A stretch of 64,000 nt of DNA from JAJRQY01 sp965224435 (GCA_965224435.1 OZ245048.1:2294001-2358000); one strand, 5' to 3'; shown: positions 46,419 to 55,508, numbered from the stretch's first letter. The notes: generated from the letters alone by a model not told the origin. Numbers and translations: made by a program.

Positions 46419-47795
46419 TCAGGCAGCCTGGGGTTGGTCAGGTTCGAGTCTCTCTGACGCCGACCCCATCCGGTCGGGCTCGAACTCACCTCGCCGGTCC
46501 CAAACCGAAGCGTCCCACATCCCATGCGCCTGCAACCACGTCTTCCAACGATGGCAAGGCCCACATAACATCTCCCCGTTTGTCGGGAGCGTTGGCCCGC
46601 CTTCACTATGAGGCTCAATGTGGTCCCCTTGGCAGAACTTCGCTGAGGTGCCGCAACCAGGGCCTTGACAGGTCCGGTCTCGGGCAATCAATCCAGTTCG
46701 TTGCGGGCCACGGAAGTAGCGGGCACTGCGACTCATCTCAAAGTCGAGCGTTCCGGGCTTCATCATCATGCGGCGGAACGAATTGAGTTCCAAATAGTTC
46801 AATGCAGTTGATGGCGACACTGACGCACCTGACAGGGTTTCACACCGATAGGTTTCGGCGTCACTGGCCGGCCGTGGCTCAAGGGTTTCACCGTTACGAC
46901 GAGCGATCTCTCGTTCCAGGGTGATCTGATCACAAATAATGACGACTTCTGCCTGAACACCAGGATCGAAGTTGTCATCACTGGTGTCTTCACCGGGATC
47001 AAAGCCCTCGGCCATCTTGGTGGCAGCGAGTTTGCGGCCTGCTGCACCACCACGACGGAACACGGTGATAAAGGCGTCACACCAGCGTTGCTTGTCGCTT
47101 CGGGCGAGGTCACAGAACTCGATGTCGTCACCGTGAAGGTCTTTGGCTTCTTTCAACTCGGCTTTGAGGAAGGCGTCATAGACGGGGGTGGCGATGGCCA
47201 GCATTTCTTCCCAGATTTCGACTGGCATGTCCCATTCAATGAGCACGGTTTTGCCGATGCCGTAGGCCCAGACGAGACGTCGATCGGCCATAGCCTTTTC
47301 GTCTTCGTCATTGGGGTCGGTGTCATCAACGACTTCGGCCCAACGTTCCATGAGGGCACAGAAGATGGGATAGGGGTTATTGGCCCAGTCTATGAAAGCT
47401 GCTTGGTCCCGGATGGCGTACTCGCGGTGGGTTTTGGTGCTGGCGTAGCGGTAGATGACGTTGACCTGGTTGGGGTTCATGACACCGGCATCTAGTGCGA
47501 GGTAGATGCGGCCGAGGTCATTGATCAGCAGGGTTGCAAGGTTGAAGCGAGCACCGCATGTGCGTGAAGACAACCGGGTTTCACGTGCCATGCCGGTGGC
47601 AGCCGAACGGAACTTGCGGGCCTTGAACGCCTTGCGGTTGATAACAGCAGCGCGTAGGGGCATGGCTTTGGCTGCAACTGCGGATAGGAGTTCTTCGAAC
47701 TCGACTGTGTGGTTGAACAGCTCTTTGTCAGTGACTGTGGCCGGGTCGATGTCGGCGAGGTGTTGGAGTTTGGTGAGAAGGTCCGCTGTCTTCAT
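46419..47795 (-). CDS. DUF222/13E12-type protein with HNH endonuclease domain
   Basis: 458 residues. The N-terminal two thirds are the helical DUF222 region seen in actinobacterial 13E12 repeat proteins (ELLSAVAAKAMPLRAAVINR..., RRLVWAYG...). The C-terminus has an HNH-like centre: CQGPGCGTSAKFCQGDHIEP then NGEMLCGPCHRWKTW, with zinc Cys pairs. These genes are often present in many copies per genome; their function is unsettled and mobility is suspected. ATG 47795 has a full promoter, TTGGCA-17-TACAGT, 6 bases upstream. Confidence 0.87.
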   Translation of the reverse strand: MKTADLLTKLQHLADIDPATVTDKELFNHTVEFEELLSAVAAKAMPLRAAVINRKAFKARKFRSAATGMARETRLSSRTCGARFNLATLLINDLGRIYLALDAGVMNPNQVNVIYRYASTKTHREYAIRDQAAFIDWANNPYPIFCALMERWAEVVDDTDPNDEDEKAMADRRLVWAYGIGKTVLIEWDMPVEIWEEMLAIATPVYDAFLKAELKEAKDLHGDDIEFCDLARSDKQRWCDAFITVFRRGGAAGRKLAATKMAEGFDPGEDTSDDNFDPGVQAEVVIICDQITLEREIARRNGETLEPRPASDAETYRCETLSGASVSPSTALNYLELNSFRRMMMKPGTLDFEMSRSARYFRGPQRTGLIARDRTCQGPGCGTSAKFCQGDHIEPHSEGGPTLPTNGEMLCGPCHRWKTWLQAHGMWDASVWDRRGEFEPDRMGSASERLEPDQPQAA

Positions 47796-47801
47796 GTTTG
47801 T

Positions 47802-47830
47802 ACTGTATCGAACAGGTGTTCGCTTGCCAA
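47802..47830 (-). promoter_or_regulatory. promoter of the HNH gene (leaderless)
   Basis: On the minus strand TTGGCA, 17 bases, TACAGT (47802-47807), then 6 bases to ATG 47795. The clearest -35/-10 pair in the window. Confidence 0.65.
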
Positions 47831-47876
47831 CATGCCACAACCGGATTTAGTCTGCTGTATTAGATTATTTAAGCGA

Positions 47877-48530
47877 TTACATGGAATCGCCTCGGCTCAT
47901 TGACGCCGCTACGCCCAGGGAGCCACTCGACCGGGACACCTCCATTCCTCGGCTGACTCCCGCTTGGTCGGCGTCGGACCTGTTCTGACTGAGCTTGCGC
48001 TTCGCCTCTATTCGTTCCACTTTCAACTCGACACCAACGATGCCGTTTAGCATCTTCTCGATGAACTCACTCGGCGCGTCAGACACCTTCCATTGCTTTC
48101 TGGAGTTACCCACCACAGGCTGTTCGCTCTGATCAGTCAGTTCGTTCACATGGCTCAGAAGCCAGGCAGGGTCCTCATGGAGTTCGATAGTTCCGTGAAG
48201 ATGGACAAGCTCATAGTTCCAGGTGGGAACGACCTTGCCGTCTTCGGCCTTTGACGGATACCAGCCGGGAGAAACGTAAGCATCGGTAACTGGCACTATG
48301 AGAAGCGCCTCACACCCGTCCATGGTTTTCCAATGCGGATTGGCTCGGGCGAGATGAGCGCTCACCGTCGTGACCGCATCATCGACAACAAATGGTAAAG
48401 CGGTCGAGCTAAGACCGATCGCCGAGTCACCAGTACATGAGGCCGTGACGAGATGGCCGTATCCAACCCTCCTCATCAGCTCAAGCACCAATTCCGGTTG
48501 ATCAACAGCAAAAGGGCGTGGCGTGTACAT
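47877..48530 (-). CDS. PaiB-like FMN-binding protein
   Basis: 217 residues. The N-terminus MYTPRPFAVDQPELVLELMRR and the blocks ARANPHWKTMDG and AYVSPGWYPSK match the PaiB/FMN-binding split-barrel family, called transcriptional regulators in Bacillus, although direct DNA binding is doubtful. The C-terminal 30 residues are low in homology and Ser-rich. ATG 48530 is set by family N-terminus and a TAATGT box 7 bases upstream. Monocistronic. Confidence 0.85.
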   Translation of the reverse strand: MYTPRPFAVDQPELVLELMRRVGYGHLVTASCTGDSAIGLSSTALPFVVDDAVTTVSAHLARANPHWKTMDGCEALLIVPVTDAYVSPGWYPSKAEDGKVVPTWNYELVHLHGTIELHEDPAWLLSHVNELTDQSEQPVVGNSRKQWKVSDAPSEFIEKMLNGIVGVELKVERIEAKRKLSQNRSDADQAGVSRGMEVSRSSGSLGVAASMSRGDSM

Positions 48531-48537
48531 GGCCCAG

Positions 48538-48543
48538 ACATTA
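48538..48543 (-). promoter_or_regulatory. -10 box for the PaiB-like gene (leaderless)
   Basis: TAATGT on the minus strand, 7 bases before ATG 48530. The rest of 48544-48729 shows no gene. Confidence 0.4.
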
Positions 48544-48729
48544 GGCCACACCAACCTCTGATCAAGTTGTTATCCGAGCCGACCGGGTCACCTCAATGTG
48601 GGTTGGCATCGCCCAAGTGCTTAGCTGGGCCCGTGCATTTGCGGCATCGATGAGTCAAAGACGCAGCTCGGTGCGTCGAGAGTTGCGGGTCTGCCTTGCT
48701 CTCACCCTGCCCGAGGCAGTGAGCGCCAG

Positions 48730-49107
48730 CTATTCCGAAACGATGGCGTAGGCCTCGATCTCAACTGTTCGCAAAGGGTCATCCAGCGCCGACACTTCGA
48801 CAATGGTTGCTGCTGGCTTCACATCGGCGAACGCCTCAAGATGAGCACGGGCAACCAGGTTCATGTCAGCCATGTTGGTCACATAGGTGACGGTGCGGAC
48901 CACGGAGGCGAGGCTTGCCCCCGCCTCTTCGAGCGCTTCGGCGATAATTCGCAGCGCACCCTTGGCCTGCTGATAGGTGTCACAACCTTCGACATTGGGT
49001 GGCTGAGCCGTCGTCCCGGAGACATGAATCGTGTTTCCAATTCGGACAGCCCGAGAGTAGCCGTACACATCTTCGAATGGATCGCCGGAGGAAATGTTGG
49101 TTCGCAC
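48730..49107 (-). CDS. RidA/YjgF family protein
   Basis: 125 residues. GYSRAVRIGNTIHVSGTTAQ, a helix with ALEEAGASLASVVRTVTYVTNM, and the closing KPAATIVEVSALDDPLRTVE match RidA, whose members hydrolyse reactive enamine/imine intermediates from PLP enzymes. The usual active-site Arg lies in the VVRTVTYV segment. The start GTG 49107 is 4 bases after the kinase stop; the longer frame would run through that gene. Two-gene unit with the P-loop kinase. Confidence 0.87.
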   Translation of the reverse strand: MRTNISSGDPFEDVYGYSRAVRIGNTIHVSGTTAQPPNVEGCDTYQQAKGALRIIAEALEEAGASLASVVRTVTYVTNMADMNLVARAHLEAFADVKPAATIVEVSALDDPLRTVEIEAYAIVSE

Positions 49108-49111
49108 AGCC

Positions 49112-49612
49112 CTAGTCTGCCATCTCAAACGAATCGTAGGTACGGAACTCCTCTTCCGTGGGAGGCTCAAACAAGGCAACCCACTCCTCGAGTTCTTGGC
49201 GCTGGATTGAGCGAGAGCTCCATTGCCCTTCGAGATCGCGCTGCTCGATCCGGCTCCAAAGCTCATCCACCGAAGCAGTCGTGTACCGCAGCTCGACAAG
49301 AGCTCCGATCGCCCTCGCTGCATCGCGAAGAGAATCTCGTTCGGAGCGAGTCCAAACGCCCCACTCGATGATCACATTTGATCCACGGGAAAGAAGATTG
49401 AGTGAGAGTTCAAGCTGAAAGGCCTCGATACTTGCCCGAGCATCGTCATCCCAGAGGTCGATGCCCGATTCCCTCATCCAGTCGTCCGGGCACATTCGAA
49501 CGGCCCCAAGTTCTGCCGCCAGCTTATTGGACAATGTCGTCTTGCCACTGCCGGGCAAGCCGGTGATCACGACGAGCCTGGCGATTGACTCAGTGGGTAT
49601 ATCAACGCTCAT
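49112..49612 (-). CDS. P-loop kinase (AAA_33 type)
   Basis: 166 residues. Walker A GLPGSGKTTLSNKLAAEL, then CPDDWMRESGIDLW, where the Asp pair resembles the substrate base of small-molecule and zeta-toxin-like kinases. EWGVWTRSERDSLRDAAR and a lid-like RIEQRDLEGQWSSRSI follow. Substrate unknown. It precedes ridA by 4 bases; no antitoxin-like partner is present, so a toxin role is not supported. Confidence 0.75.
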   Translation of the reverse strand: MSVDIPTESIARLVVITGLPGSGKTTLSNKLAAELGAVRMCPDDWMRESGIDLWDDDARASIEAFQLELSLNLLSRGSNVIIEWGVWTRSERDSLRDAARAIGALVELRYTTASVDELWSRIEQRDLEGQWSSRSIQRQELEEWVALFEPPTEEEFRTYDSFEMAD

Positions 49613-49702
49613 GGTGAGAGTGTGTCACAGTCGGTGCTTGAAGCTGATCGAGTTCCTTCCCAACAAGAAGTCAGTTCATTGTCGGGAGGAGACAAGCAAT
49701 GC

Positions 49703-50401
49703 CTACTGGGATAGATAGACCCAGCCGAAGCCAGCGATTCCGCGGTACTGCTGGTACATGTCTGCCCGTTCGTCGGCGAAATGTGATGCCTGAGGAGTGC
49801 CAACCTTCCGGACTCCATCGATCCAGCCTCCTTCGAACTCATCCCATTCGGCCAGGGTCGACTCCGAGGTCTCCTCGACGATCCAACCAGATTCAGCTGC
49901 CATCCTCGCAAGCGCTTCGGTTCCCACCGGTAGCTCGCCAAAATCTTCAGCGAGACCCGGTGTCGGAGTCCCGGTCCAGATCATGTCGCCAACAACTGCG
50001 CCCTTGCTTCCGATGGACTTGAGTGCTTCAAACATCTCCCGGGTCCCGCCAAACGCGTGGGAGGAGCCGATACTCACAGCGATGTCGAACGAATCCTGCT
50101 GATGATCAGCGTCACCGACGATGAATCGGAGCCGGTCTTCAAGCCCAAAGTCAGAAGCAACGGCTTGGCCATGCTCAATCGCGACCCTGTCGGAGTCAAT
50201 TCCCGCGACCTTGAAATCTGGGTAATGACTGGCGATCAGCAAGGCGAGCGCGCCATAGCCGCAGCCCAGGTCCACGATGGACGAGCCGACCCCAACAGCG
50301 AACCTGCCGATATGCAATCCCCTTTCCTGGCTCATCGGCGAATTGAACTCCACCGCTGAACCACCAGCATCCATCAACTCTCTTCGCATCGCTTCGTCCA
50401 C
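49703..50401 (-). CDS. class I SAM-dependent methyltransferase
   Basis: About 232 residues. Motif I is SSIVDLGCGYGALALLIAS, the acidic end of strand 2 is VAGIDSDRVAIE, and FIVGDADHQQDSFDIAVSIG covers motifs II and III. The C-terminal half (EEFEGGWIDGVRKV...) is helical; the substrate cannot be told. GTG 50401 is preferred because TAGTCT lies 6 bases upstream; GTG 50407 is the alternative. Divergent from the GNAT gene. Confidence 0.83.
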   Translation of the reverse strand: MDEAMRRELMDAGGSAVEFNSPMSQERGLHIGRFAVGVGSSIVDLGCGYGALALLIASHYPDFKVAGIDSDRVAIEHGQAVASDFGLEDRLRFIVGDADHQQDSFDIAVSIGSSHAFGGTREMFEALKSIGSKGAVVGDMIWTGTPTPGLAEDFGELPVGTEALARMAAESGWIVEETSESTLAEWDEFEGGWIDGVRKVGTPQASHFADERADMYQQYRGIAGFGWVYLSQ

Positions 50402-50407
50402 CAGCAC

Positions 50408-50413
50408 AGACTA
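50408..50413 (-). promoter_or_regulatory. -10 box for the methyltransferase gene (leaderless)
   Basis: TAGTCT on the minus strand, 6 bases before GTG 50401. Confidence 0.4.
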
Positions 50414-50434
50414 GGTGCGTGGTTTACTGTCCCG

Positions 50435-50983
50435 ATGCGTATTCGCGACCGACAGCATGGGGACATAGCTCAATGTGTCGAAATCATGCGCCTCACACAT
50501 CTGGACAGTGACTATCCGATCCACTGGCCCGACGACCCAGCTAGCTTCTTGTGCGGCAAAGCAGAAGAGCGGGCGTGGGTCGCAGTCGATAACGAGGGCA
50601 AGGCCACCGGCCACGTCGCCCTCCACCATGCAGAGGACGGGCAAGTACTCAAGGTTCTTCAGACGATCCAGCAAGCAAAGGCGAGCGACTACGCCGTCAT
50701 AAGTCGCCTGCTTGTACACCCTCGGGCCCAAGGGCGAGGTTTGGGAAACCTGTTACTCGACACCGCGGTGTCCTACTCGTTCGAACGAGGAAAGCACCCA
50801 ATTCTTGTGGTCACAAAGAAGACCAAATCGGCAGTTCTCTTCTATGAAGCGCTTGGTTGGAAACGAATTGGCTCGATGAACGTCGAACTCGATGCTCTCC
50901 CCGACATCGAGATGTGGGTCTACCTAGCTCCAACACCTCCACACGAGCCGACCGGACCACCCTGCCAATCAGGCCAGTCCTAG
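50435..50983 (+). CDS. GNAT-family acetyltransferase
   Basis: 182 residues. The acetyl-CoA motif A is ISRLLVHPRAQGRGLGNLLLD (Q/RxxGxG/A), preceded by the strand KATGHVALHH and followed by LVVTKKTKSAVLFYEALGW, the usual motif B end. No substrate clue. It stands between divergent methyltransferase and convergent reductase genes. Confidence 0.85.
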   Translation: MRIRDRQHGDIAQCVEIMRLTHLDSDYPIHWPDDPASFLCGKAEERAWVAVDNEGKATGHVALHHAEDGQVLKVLQTIQQAKASDYAVISRLLVHPRAQGRGLGNLLLDTAVSYSFERGKHPILVVTKKTKSAVLFYEALGWKRIGSMNVELDALPDIEMWVYLAPTPPHEPTGPPCQSGQS

Positions 50984-51008
50984 ACCAGGACCGGCCAGAG
51001 AGCACCGT

Positions 51009-51611
51009 TCAAAGAACTTGGCCGAACCTCGCTGGATCAATGCCGTAGCGCGAGACGACCTCGGTCAATCGAAACATTCGATCCTCGGACGAGCCTTGGC
51101 ACGCTCCAACAAGAGTCTTGGTGAATGCTCGAAGATCGTCAAGCGTCACCCCGTCCACGAATCGCCCGTCACCATCGATCTTCGTCTTGGGAGCAGCAAT
51201 ACCGAGTGTGGTCATGACCAGACCACCCTGCCAGCTGATGGTTCGCACGAGATGCTCAATCGCGAATGCTCCCCCGGTTGTGCCCGCACTCAAGACGCCG
51301 ACCGGCTTGTGGTAGAGCGTCGAAGCGCCGACCAGCCAGTCCAACGCATTCTTGCTTGAGCCAGCAACGCCTGCCGCATACTCAGGCGCAGCGATGACAA
51401 GGGCGTCGACGGCGTCAAGCTTGGCGCGAAACTGGGCAACCGAGTCTGGCGGCTCATCGACCTGACCCGGAACAAATGCCGAAACGGACCCGAGGCCTGA
51501 GATCACACGAGTCGAGACTCCAAGGTCGGCTGCCTCAGTGGCCACAACGTCCAACGCCGCCTCGTTAGAAGACGCCTCATTCAGACTGCCGCACCACAAA
51601 CCAAGTTCCAT
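51009..51611 (-). CDS. NADPH-dependent FMN reductase family
   Basis: 200 residues, flavodoxin-like. The flavin loop is WCGSLNEASSN at the start, and VDALVIAAPEYAAGVAGSSKNALDWL matches the PEYN-like block of azoreductase/chromate reductase relatives. KPVGVLSAGTTGG follows. It presumably reduces quinones or free flavins. TAGGCT 6 bases before ATG 51611 fixes the start. Confidence 0.87.
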   Translation of the reverse strand: MELGLWCGSLNEASSNEAALDVVATEAADLGVSTRVISGLGSVSAFVPGQVDEPPDSVAQFRAKLDAVDALVIAAPEYAAGVAGSSKNALDWLVGASTLYHKPVGVLSAGTTGGAFAIEHLVRTISWQGGLVMTTLGIAAPKTKIDGDGRFVDGVTLDDLRAFTKTLVGACQGSSEDRMFRLTEVVSRYGIDPARFGQVL

Positions 51612-51617
51612 CGACGA

Positions 51618-51623
51618 AGCCTA
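51618..51623 (-). promoter_or_regulatory. -10 box for the FMN reductase gene (leaderless)
   Basis: TAGGCT on the minus strand, 6 bases before ATG 51611. Confidence 0.45.
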
Positions 51624-51629
51624 CGTCCG

Positions 51630-53192
51630 CTAGATCGAGCGTTCGTGACCGGCCCAATAGGGCTCACGCAGGATCCGCTTTTTGACCTTGCCGGTCCCGG
51701 TCCGTGGAAGCTCCTCCACAAGGTCGAATGATCGGGGACACTTGTAGCCGGCCAGGTTCTCCCTACAGAAAGCGGACAAGGTCTCAGTCAGTTCATCTGG
51801 ATCTGCCTTGGGCCGGTTCGGAACGAGAATCGCTTTCACTTCTTCACCGTATTCGTCGTTGGGCACACCGATCACGGCGACATCGGCCACCAACGGATGT
51901 CCGCCGAGAACACTCTCGATTTCGGCCGGATAGATATTCACCCCACCAGAGATGATCATGTCGATCTTGCGGTCACTCAACCACAGGTAACCGTCCTCAT
52001 CCAAGTAGCCAACATCACCAGTAGTGAACACACCCGGTTCCTTGTGGGCCTCGGCAGTCTTCTCCGGCGAGTTGTGGTACTCAAAGTCCATGCCCAGCGC
52101 ATTGCGGAAGTACAGGGTGCCCGGCTCCCCCGGGCCCAGCCTGGTGCCGTCATTCGCGACCACCATGATCTCCATATTGGGCAGAGGCGGCCCAACGCTG
52201 CCGCCCTTGGCCAGCCATTGATCAGAATCAACCAGGGTGATGATCGAGCCTTCGGTCGATCCGTAGTATTCGCTGATCTTCGGACCCCACCACTCGATCA
52301 AGGATTGCTTCACCACAGGCGGGCACGGCGCTGCCCCGTGCAGATACAGATTCATGGATGAGCCGTCGAAAGAGGCTTTGACCTCGTCGGGCAGATCGAC
52401 CATTCGCTTCATCTGGGTTGGCACCAGGTGGACATTGGTTGCCTGGTACTTGTCGATCAGTTCCAGCACACCAGCACTGTCGTATTTGTGTTGCATGACG
52501 CAAGATGCTCCACCCAGGAGCGGCATGAAGGAGAAGGCCCATTGGGCCGAGTGATAGACCGGTCCACACAGGATGGTGGTTTGCGGATCGAGAACCATCT
52601 CACTCAAGCCAGCAATGATCAAGAGCCAGACCTCAGGTGTCGTGCCAGGCTCCATGGCCGCCAGCGAACTCCGGACTCCCTTGGGATTGCCCGTGGTTCC
52701 CGAGGTATAGAACATGGGACCGCCAAAGCTCTGATCACCGGGTTCATCGGTCGAGCAGCCGTCAAAGAAGCTTTCGTATCCCTGGAATCGACCGGTTGCC
52801 TTCGCTCCAACGACCAAAGCCATTTCGATGCCAGCCGCCTGTTTGTCTTCCAGAGCCTTGGCTGCCTGATCCAGGTAACGGTCTCCAATCACGAGTGCCC
52901 TTGAGCCAGAGTCACTAAGGATGTAAGCAATTTCAGGGGCTACCAGATGCCAGTTGATGGGGATGAAGGTGACGCCCATATTGGCGCAGGCCAGGGAGAC
53001 TTCGAACCATTCGATCCGGTTGCCACACAAGATTGAGATCGTGTCTCCAGCGACAATGCCACCAGCCCGCAGTCCGTGAATGACCTGGTTGACTCGGGCA
53101 TCAAGTTCGGCCCAAGTGACGGAGCAGTCGTCGTCGACAATGGCGATCTCGTTGCCCTTCGATGCGGCAAACCTCGCTGTAAGTACTGACAC
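51630..53192 (-). CDS. acyl-CoA synthetase (AMP-dependent ligase)
   Basis: About 520 residues, ANL superfamily. The phosphate loop is MFYTSGTTGNPKGVRSS, YYGSTEG is the adenine-binding motif, TGDVGYLDEDGYLWLSDRKID is the hinge, and the catalytic Lys is in PRTGTGKVKKRIL. It would activate a fatty or other carboxylic acid as an acyl-CoA. The GTG at 53192 is chosen for a clear Shine-Dalgarno (GAGGAG, 5 bases before), in contrast to the leaderless neighbours. Confidence 0.92.
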   Translation of the reverse strand: MSVLTARFAASKGNEIAIVDDDCSVTWAELDARVNQVIHGLRAGGIVAGDTISILCGNRIEWFEVSLACANMGVTFIPINWHLVAPEIAYILSDSGSRALVIGDRYLDQAAKALEDKQAAGIEMALVVGAKATGRFQGYESFFDGCSTDEPGDQSFGGPMFYTSGTTGNPKGVRSSLAAMEPGTTPEVWLLIIAGLSEMVLDPQTTILCGPVYHSAQWAFSFMPLLGGASCVMQHKYDSAGVLELIDKYQATNVHLVPTQMKRMVDLPDEVKASFDGSSMNLYLHGAAPCPPVVKQSLIEWWGPKISEYYGSTEGSIITLVDSDQWLAKGGSVGPPLPNMEIMVVANDGTRLGPGEPGTLYFRNALGMDFEYHNSPEKTAEAHKEPGVFTTGDVGYLDEDGYLWLSDRKIDMIISGGVNIYPAEIESVLGGHPLVADVAVIGVPNDEYGEEVKAILVPNRPKADPDELTETLSAFCRENLAGYKCPRSFDLVEELPRTGTGKVKKRILREPYWAGHERSI

Positions 53193-53264
53193 GTTGCTCC
53201 TCAAAGCTTGCGGATCGTTCCGCTCCTAGTCAAGCACAGGCGTGCTCCGTCCGATAGTTACGCC

Positions 53265-53291
53265 ATGGACAGAACCGGCGGCCGGGCGTGA
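53265..53291 (+). other. possible upstream mini-ORF (MDRTGGRA)
   Basis: ATG 53265 to TGA 53291, whose stop overlaps the GTG of the following membrane-protein gene (GTGA). GATAGT lies 6 bases before its ATG, so it could be the first codon of a leaderless message. Speculative. Confidence 0.35.
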
Positions 53292-54043
53292 TCGCCTCGA
53301 TTTTGAGCGATGCCATCATTGTTTCCGTGATCGCCGTCGTTGTGATGCTCTTCATTGGCCTGCCCATCGTTCTGATGTGGTCTGTGGCTCGAAGCCTCAA
53401 GGGATCGTTGGTTTGGGCCAGGACCTATGTGGCACTCGTGTTGGCAGCAGCCCTCGCCGGGCCCACCAGTCTGGCCTTGTCCTATGCCTGGCTCGCCGGT
53501 GAGCTATCTGAACAGCGTGTCTCAATGGCCATTCACAATGGCTCTGATACAGAGATCGTCGTCGCCAGAGAGCACGGTCAAGACTTCTCTGGCTCGAATT
53601 TCTACTACACCCGTCTCGTTCCGGGCCAGAACAAGATCATCAATGTGGGCATCTACAAGGATGATGAGTCCTCACACACCGAATGCCCATTTGACTCACG
53701 GGTCAACATCATCCGGGTGGACCCCGGCTACACCATCGAACGAGTCGAGGATCCAGAGCAATACCGGAGCCATCCACTGAATATCCCGAGCGACCGCTAC
53801 CAGACTCTGTCCGAGGTACCGGTAGCACGATGCACTCCGCATGTGTGGCTTGAGTGGGACGGATACGAACTCAGACCCATTGGCGATCCGCGCTTTGGAC
53901 TTCCGGACTATGCCACCTTGGCCGCAGGAGTCTTCGTAGCCATCGTGCTCACAGGAGTAGTCTTGGACCTACGACGCAGGCGAATCGCTCCTGCTCCCCT
54001 AACGTTGGATGAACATGAGAAGCCAGGAACCACGATTATGTAG
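53288..54043 (+). CDS. unknown membrane protein with a large extracytoplasmic domain
   Basis: 251 residues, not recognised. Two adjacent N-terminal hydrophobic segments (about 5-28 and 43-65), then about 145 residues outside (VSMAIHNGSDTEIVVAREHG... with two Cys), and a third TM at about 207-230 (YATLAAGVFVAIVLTGVVLD) ending in a basic tail (RRRR-like LDLRRRRIA). The soluble part is beta-rich by eye. The next gene, a lipoprotein, begins just 11 bases later, suggesting a joint envelope role. Confidence 0.6.
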   Translation: MIASILSDAIIVSVIAVVVMLFIGLPIVLMWSVARSLKGSLVWARTYVALVLAAALAGPTSLALSYAWLAGELSEQRVSMAIHNGSDTEIVVAREHGQDFSGSNFYYTRLVPGQNKIINVGIYKDDESSHTECPFDSRVNIIRVDPGYTIERVEDPEQYRSHPLNIPSDRYQTLSEVPVARCTPHVWLEWDGYELRPIGDPRFGLPDYATLAAGVFVAIVLTGVVLDLRRRRIAPAPLTLDEHEKPGTTIM

Positions 54044-54053
54044 TCGTCGTCAG

Positions 54054-55508
54054 ATGCACATGTATCTGCGTTGGTTGATCCCATTGGCTCTACTTGCGAC
54101 CGCCTGCACCAGTCCCGATCCAGTGGCCGAAGACGGCCAAGCAACCGTCGGCTCTGAGGCCTCGTTCGAGAGCGAAGCATCACTATCGACGCTGTTGTTT
54201 GCCGAGCCGGAAGAACTCGGCGCTGGCGTGATTCTGCCGACCCTCGGGCCGGTCGATCCCGGAGTACTTGTCGAGACCGAATGGCTGGACTCGGACCGCG
54301 ACGCTGATGACCGCCTCTCCGCCGCATGGAATTCTTGTCGAAAGCTTGCCCCTGGCCGATGGGTGCTGGAAGGAGAAGTATTCGATTCCTACGACTTCCC
54401 CCTAGTGGTGGACGCAGCATTCGTTCGAACTCACGAGGACTCGGTCAGAGGGAACTGGGTTGAAGCGGTCCCAGTTCGCCTGACGTTCTCCGCTGCTGGC
54501 GCGTTCACCCTTGTCTACGATGTGACTACCATCGAGCCAGGCCCTGATGCTCGCTCGGTCATGCAATCAGACAATGGAGTCGACGCATGCGGCCTCAAAC
54601 AAGGCACGCTCGTACCAACCGAGATCACTACTCATATCCCTTCCTGGACTGCGCCAGCTGACTCGGTTCAGGGCTATCCACTCACGACTCCGATCGCGAA
54701 CACGGACGGGCTGCAGGCTGCCTTGGCTACCGACGTATGGCTCGGCAACGGATACAGCTTCGCAACCATCTGGTTACCTGAGAACCCCTTTGCGTACACG
54801 GACCTCGTGGTTGCGAAAGATTCGGGCTGCCCCGCCGTGAGCTATGGGGTTCGGATACCGCAGCTACGCCTTTTTGAGGTCTTCGTGGAGCACCGTGGCG
54901 GATCCTGCATCAAGCCCGAAATGGTCGTCGGTCATGTTGAGGGACATGAAAGCTGGGAATGGATCGACAACTACCAAACAACGGCACAGCTTGCTCTCGA
55001 TGATGGTTGGTTGCTGGTGAGGGCCAGGGATCAAGCCATGGTCATTGCCACCATCGACGACCTGCGACCCTTTGCCAACCTTCTTGTTCTGCCTCGCTCG
55101 GCTGGCACCTCAACGGAATCATCGGGCGAGCCTCTCCCTCTGGGATGGCATCGAAACTTCGGGGCCAACGACGAGCAATGTGAAAGCACCGTGATCGAGA
55201 TTGATCAGGACTACCAGTTCGGTCTAGCAAACGGCCAGAAGTGTTTCCTCGCACAGGTCAGAGATGGCGTGCCCGTCGTCTGGGACCTTGTTGCCGTCAC
55301 GGTCCACGGCGATCCCATCTTTACCCGTCATGTCTTCGATGGGGAAGCCATCTGGTTTCTCCGTGATGTTCGAGCCGACAAGTACGGTTCGCCATCGGTG
55401 ACCGCCCTGGCTTGTCATGATCTTGACCTCAACACGTTGGCCTACGAAGGATCAGGCTGCGAGCCGAGCGACTATCCAGGTTTCAGCGGCTTCGCCGAAG
55501 CCGACTAG
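54054..55508 (+). CDS. unknown secreted lipoprotein
   Basis: 484 residues. Signal MHMYLRWLIPLALLATAC ends in a lipobox (LATAC), so Cys18 should be acylated and the protein held outside the membrane. The rest shows no family I recognise; it is acidic, beta-rich by appearance, and has several spaced cysteines. ATG 54054 is chosen so that the signal peptide has normal length; in-frame ATGs at 54009 and 54015 lie inside the upstream gene. Its stop overlaps the convergent pheT stop (CTAG). Confidence 0.7.
   Translation: MHMYLRWLIPLALLATACTSPDPVAEDGQATVGSEASFESEASLSTLLFAEPEELGAGVILPTLGPVDPGVLVETEWLDSDRDADDRLSAAWNSCRKLAPGRWVLEGEVFDSYDFPLVVDAAFVRTHEDSVRGNWVEAVPVRLTFSAAGAFTLVYDVTTIEPGPDARSVMQSDNGVDACGLKQGTLVPTEITTHIPSWTAPADSVQGYPLTTPIANTDGLQAALATDVWLGNGYSFATIWLPENPFAYTDLVVAKDSGCPAVSYGVRIPQLRLFEVFVEHRGGSCIKPEMVVGHVEGHESWEWIDNYQTTAQLALDDGWLLVRARDQAMVIATIDDLRPFANLLVLPRSAGTSTESSGEPLPLGWHRNFGANDEQCESTVIEIDQDYQFGLANGQKCFLAQVRDGVPVVWDLVAVTVHGDPIFTRHVFDGEAIWFLRDVRADKYGSPSVTALACHDLDLNTLAYEGSGCEPSDYPGFSGFAEAD

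Noticed and set aside
46430..46500. tRNA-like GGTTCGAGTCTC string
   Set aside because: The would-be T stem does not pair and no acceptor or anticodon arm fits; it is the 3' end of the HNH gene.
46419..47795. Insertion sequence or homing element around the HNH gene
   Set aside because: No terminal inverted repeats, target duplication or transposase; 13E12-type genes are ordinary in Actinobacteria.
49112..49612. Zeta-toxin-type toxin-antitoxin module
   Set aside because: P-loop kinase alone; the neighbour is a RidA protein, not an antitoxin.
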